DNA from: Desulfobulbaceae bacterium UBA2262 | GTDB taxonomy: Bacteria > Desulfobacterota > Desulfobulbia > Desulfobulbales > Desulfurivibrionaceae | NCBI GenBank assembly: GCA_002347185.1 | Contig: DDXK01000032.1 | Span: forward strand, 1 to 17,407 | Direction: 5' to 3' | Length of the DNA stretch: 17,407 nucleotides | Part shown: positions 6,666 to 11,893 of the stretch, piece after piece | Numbering within the stretch: the first letter of the stretch is position 1 | Layout of the letters: each line of letters begins with the position of its first letter | Position numbers and translations under genes: made by a program | Notes under the pieces: generated by a model | Database searches by the model: none | The model's input: the letters and a program-made list of their open reading frames with translations, nothing else | What the model was told of the DNA's origin: nothing

Positions 6666-6839
6666 CTACCACCAGCAGATGGTCTGGTCGGCGGCAAAAA
6701 CCATGTCCAGCAGCTTGTCATAATCCGGAGCAGGCACATTCAGGTTGAAGGATTCAACCTCGCGGCCTTCGGAGACGATTTCCACCAGCTTCTTGGTGTC
6801 TTCACTGGGCTCGGAACGATATACATTCAAGAGTTTCAT
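6666..6839 (-). CDS. 57-aa small protein ending in ICWW, last gene of the sulfur-relay operon
   Basis: This gene falls below the length used by many gene callers but is well supported. The ATG at 6839 has AAGGAG 7 nt upstream, the frame stays open to a TAG at 6666, and a strong terminator follows. The translation opens MKLLNVYRSEPSEDTKKLVE, continues with alternating beta and helix character (REVESFNLNVPAPDYDKLLD) and ends MVFAADQTICWW. The single cysteine is four residues from the end, followed by two tryptophans and the stop. There is no signal peptide or membrane segment. It follows the cysteine-free DsrE-like gene by 36 nt. Length and composition suggest a small alpha/beta partner subunit. 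A role as a cysteine-bearing third subunit, by analogy with DsrH/TusB in DsrEFH/TusBCD, is only an inference. I recognise no named family. Confidence 0.85.
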   Translation of the reverse strand: MKLLNVYRSEPSEDTKKLVEIVSEGREVESFNLNVPAPDYDKLLDMVFAADQTICWW

Positions 6840-6875
6840 CGGAACACTCCTTGTTGTTGATTCTCGATAGTTTGA

Positions 6876-7190
6876 TCAGCTCTTGTCGGAGCGCAGAATG
6901 CCGTAAGGAACGATGATGTCGAGCTCGCGAAGCTGCTGGCCGATCTCCTCGAGGGTGATCTTGGTCAGGCCGTGCTTTTCGACGTTGGCGTCGACGGTGG
7001 TGTACACCTCGCCTTCCATGTCGCGCACCCAGTCGATGTTCTCCCTGTGGTAGTCGCTCAGGTCGCCAAGCTCGTTGTTCATGATATAGGCGTATGAGTA
7101 CATGTTCTCAACGGCCAGGCCCAGGGTGGAGCGGATGCCGTCCAGGGTATATTCCTTGTTCACCAACAGAAAACCTACTTTCTTTGACAT
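6876..7190 (-). CDS. DsrE/F-like sulfur-relay protein without cysteine
   Basis: A 104-aa single-domain protein beginning MSKKVGFLLVNKEYTLDGIR, a beta-strand then helix pattern of the DsrE/DsrF/TusC fold. The next helix is LGLAVENMYSYAYIMNNELG, and the C-terminal strand is LDIIVPYGILRSDKS. It has no cysteine at all, so it cannot itself carry a persulfide. Within DsrEFH/TusBCD complexes such subunits are structural partners of the cysteine-bearing ones, which is the role suggested here. The ATG at 7190 has AAGGAG 7 nt upstream and lies 10 nt after the stop of the preceding DsrE-like gene. Assignment to the DsrE superfamily rests on size, pattern and context rather than on a single diagnostic motif. 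Confidence 0.75.
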   Translation of the reverse strand: MSKKVGFLLVNKEYTLDGIRSTLGLAVENMYSYAYIMNNELGDLSDYHRENIDWVRDMEGEVYTTVDANVEKHGLTKITLEEIGQQLRELDIIVPYGILRSDKS

Positions 7191-7200
7191 GGTTCTCTCC

Positions 7201-7515
7201 TTATAAGGTCAGGTAGCATTCGTAGTCTTCGATGATTTCGCCATGCTGGGCCTGAGTCGCCATTTTCTTGGCTTCCAGGCCGGGAGGGATGTCGGCGGGG
7301 TCGTAGCCGGCATTCTTGTAGCTGTCCACGCAGATGGAAACATCGTCGGCGAGCTCGCACAGACCTTTGAAGTCAGGGCATTTGGTGAGATGGACACCAT
7401 ACCAGCTGAAGAAGACCTTTACCTTGGAACCCTTTGCCTTGGCAGCCTTGGTGATGCCAAGGACGTGGCGCATGTTCTGAGGAGAGGTGACAAAGATACC
7501 TAAACTTTTAGCCAT
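7201..7515 (-). CDS. DsrE-family protein with several cysteines (probable sulfur carrier)
   Basis: A 104-aa DsrE-like protein. It starts MAKSLGIFVTSPQNMRHVLG, followed by a KAKGSKVKVFFSWYGVHL strand-loop typical of the family, in which a glycine-rich turn and an F..GV loop precede the cysteine region. Cysteines occur in TKCPDF, GLCEL, SICVDS and YECYL. The one in SICVDSY lies about where DsrE/TusD carry their persulfide cysteine, but alignment is needed to say which is functional. Proteins of this type accept sulfane sulfur from or pass it to TusA. The ATG at 7515 has AGGAGG 7 nt upstream. It lies 72 nt after tusA, with a terminator-like hairpin between, and 10 nt before the next DsrE-like gene. 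Confidence 0.82.
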   Translation of the reverse strand: MAKSLGIFVTSPQNMRHVLGITKAAKAKGSKVKVFFSWYGVHLTKCPDFKGLCELADDVSICVDSYKNAGYDPADIPPGLEAKKMATQAQHGEIIEDYECYLTL

Positions 7516-7530
7516 TTTTAGCCTCCTGAT

Positions 7531-7570
7531 AAAAAAGTAAAAGCGCGGCTGAAGGGATTCAGACCGCGCT
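7531..7570 (-). terminator. Terminator-like hairpin between tusA and the dsrE genes
   Basis: Read on the minus strand, AGCGCGG (7564-7570) pairs with CCGCGCT (7542-7548) and CTGAA (7558-7562) with TTCAG (7549-7553), with one unpaired T between the helices and a TCCC loop. TTTTACTTTTTT follows. This is a full intrinsic-terminator pattern inside the operon. It would either make tusA partly monocistronic or protect the tusA mRNA 3' end. Confidence 0.8.
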
Positions 7571-7587
7571 GCCTCTTCGGGTTGCGC

Positions 7588-7848
7588 TTACTTTTTCCTG
7601 ATGTAGAAACGGATAAAGCCGGAATCTTCCTTCTCGCCCATGTAGTCGTGGCCGGACCGGGTACACCAGCCGGGCAGGTCGTTGCGGGAGCCAGGGTCGG
7701 TGCCGAGGATCTCAAGGATCTCGCCGGAACCGATCTTGTCCATTTCCTTCTTGGTCCGCAGCAGGGGCATGGGGCAGCTCAGGCCCTTGGCGTCAAGGGT
7801 GCGAGTCGGGGCAATACCCTCCGGGGCTACTTTAATATCGTCGCTCAT
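7588..7848 (-). CDS. tusA: TusA-family sulfurtransferase
   Basis: TusA/SirA-like small sulfur carrier of 86 aa acting in the cytoplasm. The defining motif is present as LDAKGLSCPMPLLRTKKEMD: the cysteine of CPxP (CPMP) carries the persulfide. The following helix and the ILEILGTDPGSRNDLPGWC segment match the family, including a second cysteine in the position often seen as WC. The protein ends GFIRFYIRKK, the usual last strand. Its start ATG at 7848 has a perfect AAGGAGG site. The frame stays open further upstream to 7965, but that part runs through a terminator hairpin and is not TusA-like. It is first in the operon tusA > dsrE-like > dsrE-like > 57 aa, and divergent from the YeeE transporter, which supports a sulfur (or selenium) trafficking role. 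Confidence 0.95.
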   Translation of the reverse strand: MSDDIKVAPEGIAPTRTLDAKGLSCPMPLLRTKKEMDKIGSGEILEILGTDPGSRNDLPGWCTRSGHDYMGEKEDSGFIRFYIRKK

Positions 7849-7866
7849 GGCTTCCTCCTTAAAAGG

Positions 7867-7894
7867 ATTGTAGGGGGTTAAATTGAAAGCACAA
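7867..7894 (-). promoter_or_regulatory. Possible proximal promoter of tusA
   Basis: On the minus strand TTGTGC (7889-7894) and TACAAT (7867-7872, 5 of 6) are 16 nt apart, which gives a very short leader. The -35 overlaps the end of the T-tract of the terminator hairpin at 7893-7930, so terminated upstream transcripts and this promoter could be separate units. Confidence 0.4.
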
Positions 7895-7930
7895 AAAAAA
7901 ACCGAGCGCGAGAGCAGGCAGCTCCGCGCT
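7893..7930 (-). terminator. Terminator-like hairpin upstream of tusA (attenuator or sRNA end)
   Basis: On the minus strand AGCGCGGAGC (7921-7930) pairs with GCTCTCGCGCT (7904-7914) with a single bulged base and a 5-nt loop, then CGG and nine T residues (7893-7901). It lies 45 nt before the tusA ATG and would stop transcripts that enter from 7930-8050. No gene lies upstream in that direction, so it ends either a short RNA or an attenuated leader. Confidence 0.7.
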
Positions 7931-8019
7931 GTACCTATGCAAAACATAGCCGTATCGCCACTCATTCCGAGCGGCTTCCGACGCCCGGAAACACTCCCCG
8001 GGAGAGGACAATATCAGGG

Positions 8020-8054
8020 TCTCTACCAATATTCCCTGGTTCTGTCAAGGGAAT
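8020..8054 (-). promoter_or_regulatory. Possible distal minus-strand promoter with an overlapping inverted repeat
   Basis: A perfect -35 TTGACA (8043-8048, minus strand) lies 17 nt before TAGAGA (8020-8025, 3 of 6). An inverted repeat, ATTCCCT (8031-8037) and AGGGAAT (8048-8054), spans the -35 and part of the spacer, as an operator would. Transcription would run about 110 nt to the terminator hairpin at 7893-7930. Confidence 0.4.
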
Positions 8055-8342
8055 TTGTGAATGGTGGTTCATGCCCGTTGCCTGTTGAAAATCCGGGGTT
8101 TTTGAGGAGGTTTCCCGTCCGTTTTCTCGGAAAAAGAGGAGGGCGATTCCTGCCGACCCCGGAGGTCACCCCGGGAAGAACGGGCAGGCAGATCGGGGCA
8201 GACCCTCCTGCTGCTGTGCTGGTATTTTCCGCTTCCGGCCTCGGGAAGCAACAGCCTTGACAAAATGTGATGGCGCGAGTAAAGGGTGAAGATCTTTGAC
8301 CTTAATACTGATTCGGGACTCAGGAAAACGTGGTTCCGGCTT

Positions 8343-8370
8343 TTGTGGACGGGTTTATTGACTTTAAAAT
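8343..8370 (+). promoter_or_regulatory. Probable promoter of the YeeE/YedE gene
   Basis: TTGTGG (8343-8348) and TAAAAT (8365-8370, 5 of 6) are 16 nt apart, about 30 nt upstream of the start codon. A second -35-like TTGACA at 8257-8262 has only a poor -10 (TAAAGG) 17 nt downstream. The remainder of 8055-8340 holds an inverted repeat (GCTTCC/GGAAGC, 8231-8249) but no convincing gene. Confidence 0.45.
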
Positions 8371-8400
8371 TATTCATCAACTGGGGAGAGGAGGACTTGC

Positions 8401-9666
8401 ATGGGAGAGGAAAGTATTTTGGCAGGCAAGGCGAAAAACCTGTACAAAAAACTCTGTAAGGATGAGTGGGATTCCGTAACCGCCGGCATCATCGTCGCCT
8501 TTTTGAGCGTCCTGATCTTTGTCTGGGCCCGGCCCTGGGGCGCGGTGGGCGCCATCCGCAACTGGGGCGAGTGGCTGATCTACGGCGCCGGCCTCTGGGA
8601 CACCCTTGGCCTCTGGGAAAATGCCGCTCCCAAGAGCGCCCTTCTCGATACAGGATCGATCATCGGCATCGGCTTCATCGCCGGCGCCTTTGTCTCCGCC
8701 AACCTTGGCGACAACTTTGATCTCCGCATTCCGCCGGTGCTGGAAATGGTCAAGGGGATGGTGGCCGGTGTCCTCATGGGTGTCGGCTCGACCCTGGCCG
8801 GCGGCTGTAACGTGGGCGGCATGTACAACGCCCTGGGCAACCTGGCGGCCAATGGTTTCGCCATGTGGCTTGGCCTGGTGCTCGGCGTTGTCCTGGGCCT
8901 GAAGTACATCTACTGGGAGATGGAGAATATCTCCTGGGGGTCCGGCGGCGCCAAGACCATCGAGTTTCCCGTGCCCCTGCGCCGGGTGCTGGCCATCCTC
9001 GGCCTGGCTGGCCTGATCTGGGGCGCCTATGCCTATGGCGATCAGGTTATCCTCACCGCCGACTACATGGATCTGGGCGAAGAGGACTATCTCGGCATCG
9101 CCGGCGGCCTCTCCGGCCTTCTGCTCATCGCGGCCGGCCTTGGCTATACCATGCAGCGCGGTCGTTGGTGCATGGTGCAGGGTTTCCGTGAGCCGCACAT
9201 GACCGGCGATTTTACCCTGGCCAAGGGCGTGATGGTGAGCATCCTTCTGCTGGCCGTGGGCATTGCCGTGGTCAAGGCCACCGGCCTGCGTGAGCCGGTG
9301 CATTATGTGCGCGGCACCTTCGGCCTCGGCGGGGTGCTGGGCGGTTTCATCTTCGGCCTGGGCGCCATGCTGGCCGGCGGCTGCGGCTCCGGCACCCTCT
9401 GGCGGGTGGGCGAGGGGCAGATCAAGCTGTGGATCTGCGTACCCTTTTTCGGGATCACCAACGCCATCTGCAACCCGCTCTTTGAGCGCTGGGGGCTGGA
9501 GGAGGGTTCTGCTGAAGGCGGCGCCATCCTCGGGCAGTGGATCTACATGCCGGACACCTTCCTGGGCTACGGCGGGACCCTGGCCCTCATCGCCCTGGCC
9601 ATGTGCATCTGGTACCTGGTGGTCAGCTGGAACGAGGACAGCGGCAAGCTCATAGTCGAGATGTAA
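8401..9666 (+). CDS. YeeE/YedE-family sulfur-compound transporter
   Basis: An inner-membrane protein of 421 aa with about 9-10 hydrophobic segments in two related halves. Each half carries the family's cysteine motif: TLAGGCNVGG (Cys136) and MLAGGCGSGT (Cys328). A third conserved-type cysteine lies in RGRWCMVQG (Cys257). In the characterised member TsuA (YeeE), conserved cysteines line a path for thiosulfate, so uptake of thiosulfate or a similar sulfane compound is likely. A selenium-related role, known by association for YedE, is the alternative. The ATG at 8401 has AGGAGG 6 nt upstream. It is divergent from tusA and the DsrE-like genes and ends in a strong terminator, forming a single-gene unit. 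Beyond the standard YeeE/YedE domain it has a 25-residue N-terminal cytoplasmic tail and a 15-residue C-terminal tail. Confidence 0.93.
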   Translation: MGEESILAGKAKNLYKKLCKDEWDSVTAGIIVAFLSVLIFVWARPWGAVGAIRNWGEWLIYGAGLWDTLGLWENAAPKSALLDTGSIIGIGFIAGAFVSANLGDNFDLRIPPVLEMVKGMVAGVLMGVGSTLAGGCNVGGMYNALGNLAANGFAMWLGLVLGVVLGLKYIYWEMENISWGSGGAKTIEFPVPLRRVLAILGLAGLIWGAYAYGDQVILTADYMDLGEEDYLGIAGGLSGLLLIAAGLGYTMQRGRWCMVQGFREPHMTGDFTLAKGVMVSILLLAVGIAVVKATGLREPVHYVRGTFGLGGVLGGFIFGLGAMLAGGCGSGTLWRVGEGQIKLWICVPFFGITNAICNPLFERWGLEEGSAEGGAILGQWIYMPDTFLGYGGTLALIALAMCIWYLVVSWNEDSGKLIVEM

Positions 9667-9700
9667 CAGCGATTTTTCGCAGGCGGTTTTGGCAGTGCAA

Positions 9701-9737
9701 ACGCATCCCCCGGCTGTCCGGGGGATGCGTTTTTTTT
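9701..9737 (+). terminator. Rho-independent terminator of the YeeE gene
   Basis: ACGCATCCCCCGG and CCGGGGGATGCGT form a perfect 13-bp stem around a CTGT loop, followed directly by eight T residues. It lies 35 nt after the stop codon and insulates the downstream kinase gene. Confidence 0.95.
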
Positions 9738-9777
9738 CGCTTTCCTCAGGGCTGGCAATGGTTTGCGGTTATTTCCC

Positions 9778-9807
9778 TTGACAGGGCTTCGGCCGACCGC
9801 CTAGCAT
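9778..9807 (+). promoter_or_regulatory. Promoter of the receiver-GAF-kinase gene
   Basis: A perfect TTGACA (9778-9783) and TAGCAT (9802-9807, 4 of 6) are 18 nt apart. The predicted start, about 9814, coincides with the first in-frame ATG. This argues that translation begins further downstream unless the mRNA is leaderless. Confidence 0.55.
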
Positions 9808-9894
9808 TGAATTATGCTCCCCTCGGCGCGGGGGCCTCTTCTGGCGGCGGATTTTCCGGCGCTGCGTGTATCGCCTTTCCTGCAGGGCTTGTTC

Positions 9895-11832
9895 ATGGTC
9901 GAGTCGGTTTTCGGACTGCACCAGCATATCTCTCTTTCCCTTTCCCAGCTTCTGGTGAACGGGGAGGTGATCGCCATTGTCGACGACGACGCCGCCATCC
10001 GCGAGCCCCTCCGTTATTACTTCGAAGAACATGGTCTGGCCGTGGTCGAGTGCGCCTCCGCCGCCGACCTCCGCCAGCTTCTCCAGGCCAGGAGCGTCGC
10101 CCTGGCCTTGCTCGACATCGGCCTTCCCGATGCCGATGGCCTTTCCCTGCTGCCGGAGCTCATTGAGCGCTATCCGGAACTGGCGGTGGTGATGCTGACC
10201 GGGATTGCCGATCTGCAGGTGGCCTTGGACTGTATGCGCAAGGGGGCGGTGGATTATCTCTCCAAACCAGTGCGCCTTGAAGAGATCTTCCATGTGGCGC
10301 GCAAGGCCCTGGAGAAGCGGCGGCTCATCTTTGAGCACCGGAAATACCAGGAAGAGCTGGAGGAGGCCCATTTCCGCATCCAGCTTCTCCATCAGCTTTC
10401 CATGAAGATGAACACGGTGTATCTGAGTACCGTGGAGCTCGATGAAATCCTGCGCGCCATCCTGGTTGGCATCACCGCCAGCGAGGGGTTGGGCTTCAAC
10501 CGGGCCTTTCTCGCCATGTTCGAGACCGACGACTGCCGTTTGTTGCGGGGACGCATGGCCATCGGCCCCAGCTCGCGGGAGGAGGCCGGGCGGGTCTGGG
10601 GCGAGATCGAGGAGAGGGAACTCAATTTTCTGCAGATTGTCGACAATCTCAAGGAGATCTGCAAGAGCCCCGATGCCAGGGTCAATGTCATTGCCAGGAG
10701 CCTGAGCATCTCCGCGGAAGAGCAGGACAATATCCTGATCCGCTCGGTTCTGGACCGGCGCAGCTTCCGGGTTACCCCGGAAAACGGGCGGGTTCCCATC
10801 CCCCTGGAGCGGCGGAACCGCAACGGCCTCGGCCAGAAAAATTTCGTCGTCTCCAGCGAGCGCCGCGGCGGCGAGGAAGAGCATGGTCGCCCCTTGCCGG
10901 TTCCCGTCGAGCTTATCAATCTGCTCGACGAGGATTCCTTTGTCGTGGTCCCCCTCTATTCCCCCGGACGTTCCTTCGGGGTGATCATCGCCGACAACTA
11001 CGTGACCAGGCGGCCGATTCTCGACAGCCATGTCGCCGCCCTGGAGCTTTTTGCCAGTCAGGCCAGCCTGGCCATCGAGCAGAGCCATCTCTACCACGAG
11101 ATGCAACGGAAGATCGCCGAACTCGAGGCGGTCAACCAGGAGCTCGACCGCAGCAAGGATCTGCTCGTCGAGGCGGAGCGTTACTCCGCCCTTGGTCACA
11201 TGGCGGCCCAGCTCGTGCATATCATCCGCAACCCGATCACCTCCATCGGCGGGGTTTCGAGGATTCTCAGCAAGAAAACCGCGGATGCGGAATGGTCCAA
11301 GTATCTGCATGTGATCATCCACGAAACAGAGCGGGTGGAGGCGACCCTGGAAGATCTCTTCGACTTCGTCGGCCAGGGGGATTTGCACCGGGAGGAGTTT
11401 GCCCTCTGCTCGGTACTCAAGAAAACGGTGATGCTCCTGCAGTCCACCATGTACAAGCACAATGTGGCTCTGGAGCTCACCTGTCCCCCGCCGGAGCCGA
11501 TGATCAACGCCGACATGCACATGATCCGGCAGGCCTTTCTTCACCTTTTCAAGAACGCGGTGGAGGCCATGCCCGATGGCGGGCGGCTTTCCATCGTCGT
11601 CCGTGCCGAGGAGGGGAGGGTGATCGCCTCGGTGATCGACACCGGCCCCGGCATCCCGGAAACCTATCTGGAGAAGGCGAAGGATCCGTTTTTCACCACG
11701 AAAACCTACGGCACCGGCATGGGGCTGACCCTGGTGGAGCGGGTGGTGGAGGCGCATGGAGGCAATTTTTCCCTCAATCCTCATCCGGGCGGCGGCCTGG
11801 AAGCGAGGGTCGTTCTCCCCCTCCCCCCCTGA
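9895..11832 (+). CDS. Receiver-GAF-histidine kinase signalling protein
   Basis: A soluble two-component protein with the receiver domain at the front, 645 aa from the ATG at 9895. The receiver (about 25-140) has the acidic pocket VDDD, phospho-acceptor Asp74 in LLDIGLPD, Thr102 and Lys124 (SKPV). A GAF-type sensor region (about 165-400) follows, ending FASQASLAIEQSHLYHEM, then a coiled coil (400-435). The kinase core has His442 in ALGHMAAQLVHIIRNPITS, the N box with Asn554 (LFKNAVEAM), and ATP-lid motifs DTGPGIPE and GTGMGLTLV. The residue after His442 is isoleucine, not the usual Glu/Asp. There are no membrane segments, so the signal is cytoplasmic. The start is uncertain: the frame opens at ATG 9814, which is at the predicted transcription start, and a GTG at 9955 would leave just the receiver. 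None has a good ribosome site. FliK follows 61 nt downstream. Confidence 0.9.
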   Translation: MVESVFGLHQHISLSLSQLLVNGEVIAIVDDDAAIREPLRYYFEEHGLAVVECASAADLRQLLQARSVALALLDIGLPDADGLSLLPELIERYPELAVVMLTGIADLQVALDCMRKGAVDYLSKPVRLEEIFHVARKALEKRRLIFEHRKYQEELEEAHFRIQLLHQLSMKMNTVYLSTVELDEILRAILVGITASEGLGFNRAFLAMFETDDCRLLRGRMAIGPSSREEAGRVWGEIEERELNFLQIVDNLKEICKSPDARVNVIARSLSISAEEQDNILIRSVLDRRSFRVTPENGRVPIPLERRNRNGLGQKNFVVSSERRGGEEEHGRPLPVPVELINLLDEDSFVVVPLYSPGRSFGVIIADNYVTRRPILDSHVAALELFASQASLAIEQSHLYHEMQRKIAELEAVNQELDRSKDLLVEAERYSALGHMAAQLVHIIRNPITSIGGVSRILSKKTADAEWSKYLHVIIHETERVEATLEDLFDFVGQGDLHREEFALCSVLKKTVMLLQSTMYKHNVALELTCPPPEPMINADMHMIRQAFLHLFKNAVEAMPDGGRLSIVVRAEEGRVIASVIDTGPGIPETYLEKAKDPFFTTKTYGTGMGLTLVERVVEAHGGNFSLNPHPGGGLEARVVLPLPP

Positions 11833-11853
11833 GCGGGCGATTTCCTCTTCTCT

Positions 11854-11879
11854 CCCTGGGCAAGCGTTTTTGCCCGGGG
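11854..11879 (+). other. Hairpin just upstream of the fliK ribosome site
   Basis: CCCTGGGCAA and TTGCCCGGGG can form a 10-bp stem (one T-G pair) around a 6-nt loop. No T-tract follows, so it is not a classic terminator. It ends one base before the AAGGA (11881-11885) of the next gene and may separate the two translation units or protect the mRNA. Confidence 0.5.
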
Positions 11880-11893
11880 TAAGGACCTCCCCT

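Noticed and set aside
7849..7965. N-terminal extension of TusA from an ATG at 7965
   Set aside because: It has no ribosome site, runs through the terminator hairpin and its T-tract, and the TusA domain begins after the internal ATG at 7848, which has a perfect AAGGAGG.
7883..8380. Open frames of 103-125 codons on both strands in the tusA/yeeE spacer
   Set aside because: Compositions are not protein-like, no ribosome sites are seen, and the frames cross hairpins and promoter elements.
9814..9894. First ATG of the kinase frame as the start
   Set aside because: It coincides with the predicted transcription start of a TTGACA/TAGCAT promoter and has no ribosome site. Leaderless translation cannot be ruled out.
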